Source of the DNA: Clostridiales bacterium | Lineage (GTDB): Bacteria > Bacillota > Clostridia > Christensenellales > Aristaeellaceae | NCBI GenBank assembly: GCA_022787165.1 | Contig: JALFVL010000030.1 | Location: forward strand, 1 to 64,000 | Direction of reading: 5' to 3' | DNA length: 64,000 nucleotides | Shown: in pieces, positions 21,735-30,971 of the stretch | How positions within the stretch are numbered: position 1 is the first letter of the stretch | Layout of the letters: each line of letters begins with the position of its first letter | The notes under the pieces: model-generated | Told to the model about the DNA's origin: nothing | Databases searched by the model: none | Seen by the model: only the letters and a program-made list of their open reading frames with translations | Position numbers and translations under genes: made by a program

Positions 21735-23267
21735 ATGAAAACCCGTATCTTCGCTCTGGCCCTGGCCCTGATGCTGGCGCTGTGCTGCATGGCTTGCGCC
21801 GAAGGCACGCTCCCGCTGACCGAGGAGGAGGGCGCCAGCGTCAGCATGCTGGCCATGAACTCCTGGTATTCCACCGTCGATCTCTCCGACGCGCTGCTGC
21901 TCAACGAGCTGCAAAGCCGCGCGAACGTCAAGATCGAATGGAACCTGATCGATCCGACCATCTACGCCGATACCGTCAGCCCGATGCTGGCCTCCGGTCA
22001 GGATCTGCCGGACATCATCCAGCTGCCGGATACCGACAACAACATGACCTACCTCTCTACCGGCATGTTCGTCAAGCTCGACGAGTACATGGACATCATG
22101 CCCAACTATGCGGCGTTCCTGGAGAAGAACCCGGACATCAAGGCCATGCTGACCGCGGTGGACGGCCACATCTACTATGTGCCGCAGACCGTCGTCACCT
22201 CGACCTATCAGCCGGTCATGATGTACAACATGCCCTGGATTGAGAAGCTGGGCATTGAGCCGCCGACGACGCTCGACGCGTTTGTCGACATGCTGCGCAT
22301 GTTCCGCGATCAGGACATGAACGGCAACGGCGATCCGAATGACGAGATTCCGATGTCTGTCATGTCGGCGTATCTGCCCTACATGTTCGGCCCGGCGTTC
22401 GGCCTTGATCTGGTTTCCGGCTTCTATGCGGACGATGAGGGCGTCGTGCACTATGCGGCCTACGAGTCCGAGAACTATCGCAACTATCTGACCTTCCTGA
22501 ACGGCCTGTACAACGAGGGGCTGCTGGAGGTCGAATTCACCTCCCTCAACCGCGACCAGATCACCGAGCGCTGCGCGAACGATCTGACCGGCGTCACCTA
22601 CGACTTCTCCTGGCAGATGTCCACCCTCTACTCCGCGCAGTATCCGGAGTATGATGGAACGAAGGGCATCATCGTCGGCGCCGCGCCGCTCTCCGGCGAC
22701 TATCCGGGCGCTTACATCGGCCGCAACCCGGTCTCCGGCGTCTTCGGCGTCAACTCGAAGTCCGGCAAGATCGAGCTGGCTGTCAAGATGCTTGACTACG
22801 TCATGTCCGAAGAGGCGCAGGATCTCTACGTCTGGGGCATGGAGGGCCTGACCTACGAGGTGAAGGACGGCAACCGCGTCTACCTGCCGCGCTGCACCGA
22901 GGATACCATCTGGTATCAGGGCCTGGGCATCAACGCGCCGAACATGCCGTCCCAGCAGTCTGCCGAGGCGACCGCCGTCCTGCTGGCTCCGTGGCATGTG
23001 CAGGCCATCGCGGATATGGAAGCGCCGTATGCCCGCGCGCCGTTCCCGAATGTCTACTCCACCGAGGACGAGGTTTCCACGATCTCGATGTACCTGACCG
23101 ACCTGACCACCTATGTGGACGAGCGCGCCGTCGCGTTCATCTGCGGCTATGCCTCCATCGAGGATGAGTTCGATTCCTACATCGAAACCCTCAAGGGCAT
23201 GCAGGTGGAAGAGCTGATCAAGGTCAAGCAGGCGCAGTATGACCGCTATGCGGCTGCGCTCAAGTAA
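21735..23267 (+). CDS. Extracellular sugar-binding protein (LplA-type)
   Basis: Substrate-capturing component of the importer, 510 residues. The ATG at 21735 follows AAAGGAGAA; an in-frame ATG at 21687 lies before that site. The signal peptide spans about residues 1-20; its cysteines do not fit a lipobox well, and ACA-EG looks like a signal peptidase I site. Mature sequence features are AVDGHIYYVPQT and a calcium-loop-like DQDMNGNGDPNDE at about residue 196. The large size is normal for this family, which binds oligosaccharides. The substrate is unknown; the neighbouring esterase points to a plant-type glycan. Confidence 0.88.
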   Translation: MKTRIFALALALMLALCCMACAEGTLPLTEEEGASVSMLAMNSWYSTVDLSDALLLNELQSRANVKIEWNLIDPTIYADTVSPMLASGQDLPDIIQLPDTDNNMTYLSTGMFVKLDEYMDIMPNYAAFLEKNPDIKAMLTAVDGHIYYVPQTVVTSTYQPVMMYNMPWIEKLGIEPPTTLDAFVDMLRMFRDQDMNGNGDPNDEIPMSVMSAYLPYMFGPAFGLDLVSGFYADDEGVVHYAAYESENYRNYLTFLNGLYNEGLLEVEFTSLNRDQITERCANDLTGVTYDFSWQMSTLYSAQYPEYDGTKGIIVGAAPLSGDYPGAYIGRNPVSGVFGVNSKSGKIELAVKMLDYVMSEEAQDLYVWGMEGLTYEVKDGNRVYLPRCTEDTIWYQGLGINAPNMPSQQSAEATAVLLAPWHVQAIADMEAPYARAPFPNVYSTEDEVSTISMYLTDLTTYVDERAVAFICGYASIEDEFDSYIETLKGMQVEELIKVKQAQYDRYAAALK

Positions 23268-23284
23268 AGCCTGAGCCATGTTGC

Positions 23285-23316
23285 GGGCTGCCACTCCTTC
23301 GGGACGGCAGCCCTCT
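23285..23316 (+). terminator. Hairpin after the binding-protein gene
   Basis: GGGCTGCC and GGCAGCCC form an 8-bp stem followed by TCTT, a weak T tract. It may reduce read-through into the serine hydrolase gene rather than stop it. Confidence 0.5.
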
Positions 23317-23340
23317 TGGCGCTTAAAGGAGGTTCCCGGC

Positions 23341-24687
23341 ATGACGAGAGAACGGGCGATTCTGAATTTCCTCGCGGAAATGGAGGGAAAGGGCCTGCAC
23401 GGCATTCTGCTGACGCTGCGCGGGCAGACGCTGGCGGAGGGATATTATGCGCCCTTTCGCGCGGAGGCGATGCACAGGCTCTACTCGGTGAGCAAATCCG
23501 TCGTCTCGCTGGCAGTAGGCATGCTCGCGGACGCGGGGCGCCTGTCGCTTGACGATCCCATCGTCCGCTATTTTCCGGAATGGGTGGACGAAAGCACATC
23601 GCCGCTGCTGCGGGAGGTCACCCTCCGCCACATGCTGACGATGTCCACCTGCTATGACCGGGCGATGTATTCGCCGCTTCGGGATGAGGACTGGACAAAG
23701 CCCTTCTTTTACGGCATTCCTACCCATCCTGCGGGTACGTTGTTCCACTATGACACGTCAGCGTCGCAGGTGATGTGCGCGCTGGTGGAGCGACTGACGG
23801 GGGAGGACATCCTGTCGTTCATGCAGCGCAGGCTCTTTGACCGAATCGGCATGGATGGGCCGAAGCGCTGGCTTCGTGACCGCGCGGGGACCAGTCAGGG
23901 CGGAACGGGACTGCTCATGACGCTGCGGGACTTCTCCCGGCTGGCGAATTTCTGCATGTCCGATGGGCAGGGCATCGTCAGCGAGGCCTATCTGCGCGCG
24001 GCGACGAGCCGGCAGATTCCCACCGACGAGCGAAGTGCGCCGGAGGAGAAATATGGCTACGGCTATCAGTTCTGGCAGATGCGCGAGGGCTTTTCCATGT
24101 ATGGGTTGGGCGGGCAGATGGCGCTCTGCCTGCCCAAGGCGCAGCTTGCGCTCTGCACGACGGGGGACATGATGCTCTCTCAGACGGGCGTGCAGCCAAT
24201 CTACGATGCGTTTTTCCGCCATCTGGCCGGAATCGAAGCGCTTCCGTCGGACAGGGCGGACGCCGGGCAACTTCAGGCGGCATTGGGCGCGCTGCGCCTT
24301 GCGCCGCTTTCGGGAAGCGCCGGGCAGCACAAGCGTGTGCGGATTCAGATGAAGGAAAGTCAACTGCCGATGTCGGCGATGACCGTTGGCGAGGAGGAGG
24401 TCATCTTCTGTATCGACGGGCAGGACTGGGTGCTGCCCTGCGTGCCGGGAGCATGGCGCGAGGGGATATTCCCGGGCTCTGCACAGGCCTGCATCAGCAG
24501 CGGCGGCTGGGAGAGCGAAAGGCGCTACCGGATGCACAGCGAGCTCTGCGGGGACTTCGTCTGCCCGATGGAGCTCTGCCTGACAATCAACGGCTCGAGG
24601 GCGGCGCTTCGCGTGAACGGCGCGCTGGGTGAATGTGTGCCCGGCTGGGACGGTCTGGCCTGGGGCGAGGTGACGGCGGAGGATTGA
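23341..24687 (+). CDS. Serine hydrolase of the beta-lactamase/penicillin-binding (class C-like) fold
   Basis: 448 residues; the ATG at 23341 follows AAAGGAGG. The nucleophile motif is S49-V-S-K52 in LYSVSKSVVSLAVG, and the second motif is Y137-D-T in LFHYDTSASQV. The third motif is probably GLGGQ in the GYGYQFWQMREGFSMYGLGGQ region. There is no signal peptide, so a cytoplasmic esterase or amidase on an imported compound is more likely than a wall enzyme or true beta-lactamase. The last 120 residues form a separate domain without a family I can name. It is probably cotranscribed with the sugar importer. Confidence 0.78.
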   Translation: MTRERAILNFLAEMEGKGLHGILLTLRGQTLAEGYYAPFRAEAMHRLYSVSKSVVSLAVGMLADAGRLSLDDPIVRYFPEWVDESTSPLLREVTLRHMLTMSTCYDRAMYSPLRDEDWTKPFFYGIPTHPAGTLFHYDTSASQVMCALVERLTGEDILSFMQRRLFDRIGMDGPKRWLRDRAGTSQGGTGLLMTLRDFSRLANFCMSDGQGIVSEAYLRAATSRQIPTDERSAPEEKYGYGYQFWQMREGFSMYGLGGQMALCLPKAQLALCTTGDMMLSQTGVQPIYDAFFRHLAGIEALPSDRADAGQLQAALGALRLAPLSGSAGQHKRVRIQMKESQLPMSAMTVGEEEVIFCIDGQDWVLPCVPGAWREGIFPGSAQACISSGGWESERRYRMHSELCGDFVCPMELCLTINGSRAALRVNGALGECVPGWDGLAWGEVTAED

Positions 24688-25057
24688 TGGCGCTGCATGC
24701 GGCAGGCTGAAAGGGGGAGGGAGGGTTTATACGGAGGGATTAAAGCGGGAAAAGAAGGCTGTCAGGTCACAGGGGCGGAGCTTCTGAGGACAGGGCTGCA
24801 CATGCCATGGGGGATCGAGCGGCCCTGAGCCGGCCTATCTGCATGGTGTGGAAAGGTTTTTCGGAAAGCGCGTCATGGCCTGACGCGCTTTTTTTATGGA
24901 AACCCATCTTTCAGAGGGCCTGCAACCGGCATCATGCCGACTTTTTTTGAGGGCCGGATGAGCGGCCGTGTGCGCCTGGAGGACGGAAGGACGCTGACCG
25001 AAAGGAAAAAAGAATCGTAAATGAGCATATTCCATCATATAATTCAATGGATGAGGG
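24688..25057. other. Gene-free intergenic stretch with two terminators
   Basis: No coding region is supported. A strong hairpin, AAGCGCGTCA-TGGCC-TGACGCGCTT plus T7, lies at 24865-24896, and a smaller one, CGGCA-TCA-TGCCG followed by seven T, at 24926-24948. Together they insulate the sugar locus from the polysaccharide cluster. The remainder shows nothing recognisable. Confidence 0.7.
24865..24896 (+). terminator. Strong rho-independent terminator
   Basis: A 10-bp stem with a 5-base loop and a T tract, about 180 bases after the serine hydrolase stop. Confidence 0.92.
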
Positions 25058-25086
25058 TTGAAAAAAGGAAAGAAGTGTTGTATAAT
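25058..25086 (+). promoter_or_regulatory. Promoter of the surface polysaccharide cluster
   Basis: TTGAAA (25058-25063) and TATAAT (25081-25086) with a 17-base spacer. It is the only strong promoter seen before 25399, and gaps between later genes are short, so it may drive much of the cluster. Confidence 0.8.
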
Positions 25087-25398
25087 GCTGTTGATGGACA
25101 AAACGTATGTTCTTAAATGAATTCACAAAAAAACGTAAACTTGACAATTCTTGCCTGCAAAAAAGTAAAAAACTCGATCATGAATAAACATGGGCGCGTG
25201 TTGCCTCAAAGCAGAGAAAACCATACACATCGGGGTGGAACTGCCTTGTGGAGAATGAACTGTGGCGTCGGAGCGGAACCATCCTTATTGGAAGGAACGC
25301 GGGGGCGCGGACGCGTCAGGAAACAAAGACATCGGGAGAGGCGCGTGTGCCGGGCCGCATCCCGAGCGTCGAAGTGATCCATACAGAAGGGAATTCTC
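25087..25398 (+). other. Leader of about 300 nt ahead of the polysaccharide genes
   Basis: No credible gene. The leader is AT-rich at first, then GC-rich from about 25300, where CATCGGGAG and CATCCCGAG (near 25330-25370) can pair around a GC-rich loop. No known riboswitch was recognised. Long leaders in front of very long polysaccharide operons often carry processive antitermination signals (for example for LoaP or NusG-like factors); that is only an inference here. Confidence 0.4.
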
Positions 25399-27399
25399 AT
25401 GAACCGTAAAAAACAACAGACGGAGGGACTGAGCCGTCACAAGCTCAAGCTGATGCTTTGTGATTTGCTCGTGCTGCTGGCCGTCGATCTTGTGATGCTG
25501 GCTGTCTATCCCAGCGAGGATGAGCATCTGGCCTGGGGCGCCGTGCTCGCGCAGACACTTCTTGGCGCGGCCTCAATCTTTGGCTGGCGGACAGCCGGCG
25601 GTGTCTACAGGCAGATTTGGCGCTATGGCGGAACGCTGGCCTATATGCAGATGATCCTCCTGGATATCTTTGCCGGGATGACCTACTACGCGGGTCAGAC
25701 CCTGTTGCTGCCCTCCTACGAGAAAATCTCATTTGTTCGTGCGATGTGCATTGCGGCGCTGAATCTGCTCGGCTGCATGACAACGCGCTTTGTCTACCAG
25801 TATCTGTATGAATATGACGGGAACAGGGCGGTATCTCTGCTCAGAAGGCTGACTGCCGGCGTCACGGGCATCACGGACAGCCCAAACAGGCAGCGCGAAG
25901 AGCTTCCCGGCATGACCCCGAAGATCAACATCGCGGTGGTTGGCGCGGGACGTGTGGGCGTCATGCTCGCGGAGGAGCTGACCAACAACCCGCGCTCGGC
26001 GTATCAGCCCTGCTGCTTTATCGACATCGACCGGGAGAAAATCGGGAGAAGTATCAACGGAATCTGCGTGCTTTCCGAGGCGGAGGCGACGCGGGAACGC
26101 CTGATGCGCTTTCCCGTGCAGGAGATTGTGTTTGCGTTGCCCCAGATGAAGGCGGAGCGCAAAAAGGCGCTCTATGACCACTACATGCAGATGGGCTGCA
26201 AGATCAAGGTTTACGACTATCCGCTGACGCAGACGGTCGAGAACGGAAAGCGGAGTCTGCGTGAGTTTGACATCGAGGAGCTGCTCTTCCGCCAGCCGAT
26301 GGAGTTCACCGACGAGCGGACAAAGGCGTATTATCGGGGAAAGACCGTGCTGATCTCCGGCGGAGGCGGCTCGATCGGCAGCGAGCTCTGCCGCCAGATT
26401 GCCAAGATGCACCCGGAAAGGCTCGTCATTCTGGACGTTTATGAAAACGGAGCGTATGACATACAGCAGGAGCTGAAAATCGCCTATGGCGTGACGCTGA
26501 ATGTCGAGGTGGAGATTGCCTCCGTCTGTGACAGGGATGCGCTGGAGCAGGTGTTTGCCCGCTACCGGCCGCAGATCGTCCTGCATGCGGCGGCGCACAA
26601 GCATGTGCCGCTGATGGAGCACAACTGCTGCGAGGCGGTCAAGAACAACGTATTCGGCACGCTGAACATGGTGAGCGTCTCTGAAGCCTTTGGCGTGGAG
26701 AAATTCACGATGATCTCCACCGACAAGGCGGTCAACCCGACCAACGTCATGGGCGCGACCAAGCGCATGTGCGAGATGATCGTCCAGAGCCGGGCGGACG
26801 GGCAGACGAATTTCAGCGCGACGCGCTTTGGCAACGTGCTGGGCAGCAACGGCTCCGTGATCCCGCTGTTCAAGCGGCAGATCATGAACGGCGGCCCGGT
26901 CACGCTGACCGACAGACGCATTATCCGCTATTTTATGACGATCCCCGAGGCGAGCCAGCTCGTGCTGCAGTCCGGCGCGATGGCCCGAAGCGGCGAGCTT
27001 TATGTGCTCGATATGGGCAAGCCGGTCAGAATTCTCGAGCTGGCGGAGAACATGATCCGTCTCTCCGGCTACGAGCCCTACAAGGACATCAACATCATCG
27101 AGACCGGCCTGCGTCCGGGGGAGAAGCTCTACGAGGAGCTGCTCATCCGCACGGAAGAGCTGGACAGAACGGAAAACCGCCTGATCTTCGTGGAGCGGGA
27201 CAAGCCGCTCAGCCGCGAGGAGATTGATGGGAAGCTGCGGATCCTGCGGGAAGCGATCGGGACAGAGGACGACGAGGCGGTGCGCGCCGCGCTCAAGCGC
27301 GTCGTGCCGGATTATCATGACCCGGAGGAGGTCAACCGCTCGGCGGTCGAAGCTCGGGAAATGCGCATGGCAGGAGAGGGCGAAGCCTGTGCAGGCTGA
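25399..27399 (+). CDS. Membrane-bound UDP-HexNAc 4,6-dehydratase (PglF/CapD/EpsC family)
   Basis: 666 residues. The N-terminal part has four membrane segments (about residues 15-135), followed by a Rossmann-like domain (IAVVGAGRVGVMLAEEL at about 175) and a C-terminal short-chain dehydrogenase domain. The latter has the NAD motif SGGGGSIGSELCRQI (about 317-331) and the active-site string STDKAVNPTNVMGATK, the Met-Lys variant typical of UDP-GlcNAc 4,6-dehydratases. It would make UDP-4-keto-6-deoxy-HexNAc, the first step toward bacillosamine-type sugars. The ATG at 25399 follows GAAGGGAATTCTC. Confidence 0.9.
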   Translation: MNRKKQQTEGLSRHKLKLMLCDLLVLLAVDLVMLAVYPSEDEHLAWGAVLAQTLLGAASIFGWRTAGGVYRQIWRYGGTLAYMQMILLDIFAGMTYYAGQTLLLPSYEKISFVRAMCIAALNLLGCMTTRFVYQYLYEYDGNRAVSLLRRLTAGVTGITDSPNRQREELPGMTPKINIAVVGAGRVGVMLAEELTNNPRSAYQPCCFIDIDREKIGRSINGICVLSEAEATRERLMRFPVQEIVFALPQMKAERKKALYDHYMQMGCKIKVYDYPLTQTVENGKRSLREFDIEELLFRQPMEFTDERTKAYYRGKTVLISGGGGSIGSELCRQIAKMHPERLVILDVYENGAYDIQQELKIAYGVTLNVEVEIASVCDRDALEQVFARYRPQIVLHAAAHKHVPLMEHNCCEAVKNNVFGTLNMVSVSEAFGVEKFTMISTDKAVNPTNVMGATKRMCEMIVQSRADGQTNFSATRFGNVLGSNGSVIPLFKRQIMNGGPVTLTDRRIIRYFMTIPEASQLVLQSGAMARSGELYVLDMGKPVRILELAENMIRLSGYEPYKDINIIETGLRPGEKLYEELLIRTEELDRTENRLIFVERDKPLSREEIDGKLRILREAIGTEDDEAVRAALKRVVPDYHDPEEVNRSAVEAREMRMAGEGEACAG

Positions 27400-27425
27400 G
27401 CGCGGAAATGAGAGGAAGCGATACA

Positions 27426-27968
27426 ATGGATACAGGCGACATGGCAGTGGATATGGAACGCACGCTCCTGATTCTGGGGGCCGGAAGCCTTGGTCAGGTG
27501 GTCGCGGAGATGGCGCAGATGAGCGGCAGATACACGAAGATCGCTTTTTTGGACGACCGGCCGACGCCCGAAAAGGAGCGGCAGTATGCCATAGTCGGCA
27601 GAACCGACGAAATCGCGGCGTTCCGGGGGGAGTATGCGTATGCCATTCCGGCGATTGGCTGCAATGAAGCGCGGCTGAGCCTGATGAAGAGGCTCAAGAC
27701 GCTGGGATTTGCCGTGCCCTGCATGGTCCATCCGTCAGCGTTCGTCAGCCCGCTGGCCGAGATCGGCGACGGCTCTATCGTCCGCGCCAAGGCGGCGATC
27801 GCGAGGCAGACGTGTGTGGGCGAGGCATGCCTGATCAATCTGGGTGCGCTGATCGACCACGGCTGTGTCATCGGGGAGGGGTCGCATATCCCGATGGGCT
27901 GTGTCGTGCGCAACGAGGTTCAGCTTCCGCCGATGAGCTCTTTCAGACCCAATGAGGTCGTTCAATAA
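27426..27968 (+). CDS. Sugar acyltransferase of the PglD/NeuD/EpsM family
   Basis: The ATG at 27426 follows GAGAGGAAG. The 180-residue product has an N-terminal nucleotide-sugar-binding fold (LILGAGSLGQVVAEMA) and a left-handed parallel beta-helix of hexapeptide repeats from about residue 100. The candidate catalytic base is the histidine in GALIDHGCVIGEG, matching PglD. It would N-acetylate a UDP-4-amino sugar made from the product of the preceding dehydratase; O-acetylation is the alternative. The aminotransferase needed between the two steps is not found in the window. Confidence 0.83.
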   Translation: MDTGDMAVDMERTLLILGAGSLGQVVAEMAQMSGRYTKIAFLDDRPTPEKERQYAIVGRTDEIAAFRGEYAYAIPAIGCNEARLSLMKRLKTLGFAVPCMVHPSAFVSPLAEIGDGSIVRAKAAIARQTCVGEACLINLGALIDHGCVIGEGSHIPMGCVVRNEVQLPPMSSFRPNEVVQ

Positions 27969-27981
27969 GGGGGGAAAAAGC

Positions 27982-28641
27982 GTGTATCAGCGATATGTCA
28001 AGCGGCTGCTCGACCTGGTGATATCTCTGATCGGGCTGATTGTGCTCTGCCCGGTGCTGGCCATTCTGGCGATCTGGATCAGGCTTGACTCTCCCGGCCC
28101 GGTGCTGTTCAAGCAAAAGCGTGTGGGAAAGGGAAAGACCTATTTCAATATCTACAAGTTCAGGACGATGCGCATCGACGCGCCGCACGACGTGCCGACC
28201 CATCTGCTGGATTCGCCGGATGCCTTTATCACCAGGAGCGGGCGCTTCCTGCGCAGGACGAGCCTGGATGAGCTCCCGCAGATCTTCAACATTCTGAAGG
28301 GAGAGATGAGCATCGTCGGCCCGAGGCCGGCCCTGTGGAATCAGGACGATCTGATCGCGGAGCGGGACAAATACGGCGCAAACGACATCGTGCCGGGGCT
28401 TACGGGCTGGGCGCAGGTCAACGGCCGCGACGAGCTTGAGATCGAGGAAAAGGCCATGCGTGACGGCGAGTATGCAAGGCATGTGACGTTTGCGATGGAC
28501 GTGACCTGTTTCATGATGACGATTGGCAATGTGCTCAGGCACAAGGGCGTCGTTGAGGGCGGCACCGGAAGGCTGGCGCCGCATGTTGAGGCCCGTCAGC
28601 AGGAGATTGACGAGGAGAAGGAGAAGGCTCTTAGAGCCTGA
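27982..28641 (+). CDS. Initiating undecaprenyl-phosphate phosphoglycosyl transferase
   Basis: Small monotopic phosphoglycosyl transferase (bacterial sugar transferase family) that starts glycan assembly on the lipid carrier. GTG 27982 is preferred over the upstream ATG 27952 because AAGGGGGGAAAAAG precedes it. The 219-residue product has one N-terminal membrane helix (about 12-37), FKQKRVGKG, KFRTMR, TRSGRFLRRTSLDELPQ with the catalytic Asp-Glu pair, and SIVGPRPAL. Context suggests the transferred sugar is the product of the two preceding genes. Confidence 0.92.
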   Translation: MYQRYVKRLLDLVISLIGLIVLCPVLAILAIWIRLDSPGPVLFKQKRVGKGKTYFNIYKFRTMRIDAPHDVPTHLLDSPDAFITRSGRFLRRTSLDELPQIFNILKGEMSIVGPRPALWNQDDLIAERDKYGANDIVPGLTGWAQVNGRDELEIEEKAMRDGEYARHVTFAMDVTCFMMTIGNVLRHKGVVEGGTGRLAPHVEARQQEIDEEKEKALRA

Positions 28642-28696
28642 CCGGCCTGTAAGGGCAGTGCCTGCCTGGATAACTAGTGTGAAGGATGTTGCAGGG

Positions 28697-29824
28697 ATGA
28701 TGGACAAGCAAAGGCCGAAGCGTGTGCTTCTGGTGGCCAACGTGGTCAAGGAGCATGTGCTCAAATTTCATATTCCAAGCATCCGCCGCATGCGTGAGCA
28801 GGGCTGGACGGTCGACGTGGCGGCGTCCGGGGACGAGGAGGTTCCCTTTTGCAGCCGCCAGATTCATGGCCTGTGGAAGCGCTCGCCGTTTACGCCGGAT
28901 ACGCTGAGAGGGATTCGCCAGCTGCGCCGGGTCATCGATGAGGGCGATTACGACATCATCTATTGCCATACGCCTGTGGGCGCCCTGGTGGCCCGGCTGG
29001 CAGCGCGAAAAGCGCGCCAGCGGGGAACGAAGGTCGTCTATTTTGCGCATGGCTTCCATTTTTTTACGGGCGCGCCGCTGATCAACTGGCTGCTGTTTTA
29101 TCCGATTGAAAAGCTGCTGGCCCATGAGACGGATCTGCTCATCACGCTCAATGACGAGGACTTTGCGCGAGCCAGGCGTGTCTTTCCCAAGACGCTGCCG
29201 GTCGTGCAGGTGCCGGGCGTCGGCGTCGATTTTTCGCGTTTGGATGTCGCCGACCGGGAGCAGGCGCGCCGCGCGAAGCGGACGCAATGGCAGATCGCGC
29301 AGGATACGCTGGTGCTGATCTATGTCGCGGAGCTGATCCGCAACAAGAATCAGGAGATGCTCCTTGAAATGCTTCTTGAGGTCCGCAAGAAGCGGCCGGA
29401 CGCGGTGCTCGTTCTGGTTGGTCCGGATCACGCAAACGGACGATATCAGCGCCTCGCCCGGCGCATGGGACTGGGCGACGCCGTGCGCTTTACGGGCTGG
29501 AGCAGCGACATCGGCGAGTGCCTCTGCGCGGCCGATATTTGCGTCGCCTCGAGCAAACGGGAAGGACTTGCGCTTAACATTGTCGAAGCTATGTATTGCG
29601 GACTGCCGGTCGTCGCGACGGACAACCGGGGCCATGTGCCGATCATCCGGGACGGGGAGAACGGTTTCCTCGTTCACGTCGGGGAGAGCGGCAAAATGGC
29701 GCAGCGCGTGCTGGAGATTGCGGAGAATCCGCAGTTGAGGGGACGACTGTCCCACGCGGATGTCAGCCGCTACAGCGCGGACGCGGTCTCCCGGCAGATC
29801 GTGGAGATTCTCACCAACGTGTAA
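28697..29824 (+). CDS. Glycosyltransferase family 4 (EpsD/CapM-like)
   Basis: GT-B-fold retaining transferase, 375 residues. Starts at ATG 28697 or 28700 give nearly the same protein; the open frame extends upstream into the preceding gene without a good site. The N-terminal half contains CHTPVGALVARLAARKA and YFAHGFHFF. The C-terminal domain has the donor-site motif SSKREGLALNIVEAMYCGLPVVATDNRG (about residues 284-311) with the EX7E glutamates. It probably adds the second sugar to the lipid-linked primer. Confidence 0.9.
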   Translation: MMDKQRPKRVLLVANVVKEHVLKFHIPSIRRMREQGWTVDVAASGDEEVPFCSRQIHGLWKRSPFTPDTLRGIRQLRRVIDEGDYDIIYCHTPVGALVARLAARKARQRGTKVVYFAHGFHFFTGAPLINWLLFYPIEKLLAHETDLLITLNDEDFARARRVFPKTLPVVQVPGVGVDFSRLDVADREQARRAKRTQWQIAQDTLVLIYVAELIRNKNQEMLLEMLLEVRKKRPDAVLVLVGPDHANGRYQRLARRMGLGDAVRFTGWSSDIGECLCAADICVASSKREGLALNIVEAMYCGLPVVATDNRGHVPIIRDGENGFLVHVGESGKMAQRVLEIAENPQLRGRLSHADVSRYSADAVSRQIVEILTNV

Positions 29825-29839
29825 AGGACGGACATATTT

Positions 29840-30928
29840 ATGGTTTATTTGATGCCGCTCGTCTGGGTGATCTTTGCAGGGGTGCTGGCAAATTCCGGCG
29901 GCATGATGCATCGCGAACGGGTGTTGGGCAGGGAGGAAAGGCGCGCGACCTGGGTTTACGCCATGATCGTGATGCTGCCCCTCATCTTTCTGGCGGGCAT
30001 GCGCTCAAGTTATTTTGTTGATACCTATGCATATGTCAAGGGCTACCTGGCGCTGCCTGACCTGTTCAGCGAGAAGATGGCGTACATCAGGAGCCTGACG
30101 AAGGACGCGGGCTTTTATACCTTTGAGGTGCTGGTCAGCATGATTGCACCCGGACGGGCGCGCGTGTTCCTGATGCTGGTGGCGATCATTCAGGGCTTCT
30201 GCATCATGAAGACCTACCGGAGGTATTCCGAGGATTACTGGTTCGCCGTCTTCGTCTTTGTGGCGACGACGGACATCTATTCCTGGATGTACAACGGTAT
30301 TCGTCAGTTCATGGCGGTCGCGCTGATCTTCGGGGCATCCGGGTGGATTTTTAGAAAGAAGTATATTCGGGCCATATTGGCCATCTGTTTTGCCTCCTTG
30401 TTCCACAAGTCGGCGCTGATGATGATCCCGGTGATCTTCTTCGTTCAGGGCAAGCCCTGGAACTGGAAGATGCTGCTGATTCTGGCAGGAACGCTGATCA
30501 TCATGAGCGCATCCGGCACATTCACCCGGTTTCTGGACAGCGCGCTGGTGGACACGCAGTACAGCAACGTTGTCAGCGACTGGACGAGCTGGGGCGATGA
30601 CGGCACGAATCCGCTGCGCGTGCTGGTCTATTCCGTGCCGACGATCATCTCGCTCTTTTGCCGCAAGAAGATTCAGCAGTCCGGGGATCGGGTGATCCAG
30701 GTGGCCTGCAACATGGGCATCGTGTCGACGGCGCTGTACCTGGTCAGCATGGTGACCTCCGGCATCTTCATGGGCCGCCTGCCGATCTACTGCTCGCTGT
30801 ATGCCAACGGTATTCTGCTGCCGTGGGAGTTCAAGCATGCCTGCGGGAAGACGGTGAGGACGGCGGCGATTCTTTGCTATGTGCTGTTCTTCTTTGTGCA
30901 GATGCGGTATGGGTGGGGATTGATCTGA
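29840..30928 (+). CDS. EpsG-family polysaccharide polymerase-like membrane protein
   Basis: 362 residues with about ten hydrophobic segments. The EpsG family signatures are RSSYFVDTYAYVKGY near residue 54, YNGIRQFMAVALIFGA near 154, and LFHKSALMMIPV near 190. EpsG proteins are thought to act like Wzy polymerases that join repeat units outside the membrane. Start ATG 29840, with only a weak GGACGGAC site. No Wzx flippase is found nearby, and an ABC exporter lies further on, so the export route is unclear. Confidence 0.85.
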   Translation: MVYLMPLVWVIFAGVLANSGGMMHRERVLGREERRATWVYAMIVMLPLIFLAGMRSSYFVDTYAYVKGYLALPDLFSEKMAYIRSLTKDAGFYTFEVLVSMIAPGRARVFLMLVAIIQGFCIMKTYRRYSEDYWFAVFVFVATTDIYSWMYNGIRQFMAVALIFGASGWIFRKKYIRAILAICFASLFHKSALMMIPVIFFVQGKPWNWKMLLILAGTLIIMSASGTFTRFLDSALVDTQYSNVVSDWTSWGDDGTNPLRVLVYSVPTIISLFCRKKIQQSGDRVIQVACNMGIVSTALYLVSMVTSGIFMGRLPIYCSLYANGILLPWEFKHACGKTVRTAAILCYVLFFFVQMRYGWGLI

Positions 30929-30971
30929 CATGGGGATTGAACGGTTGTCAAAAAATGATTGAGGAGAGGCC

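Noticed and set aside
25141..25170. Second promoter in the polysaccharide leader starting with TTGACA at 25141
   Set aside because: No acceptable -10 box follows at 16-18 bases; the nearest candidate is a poor GTAAAA.
25231..25246. GGGTGGAACTGC in the polysaccharide leader looks like a T-box core
   Set aside because: No stem I or specifier region lies before it, no matching terminator follows it, and the downstream genes are not related to amino acids.
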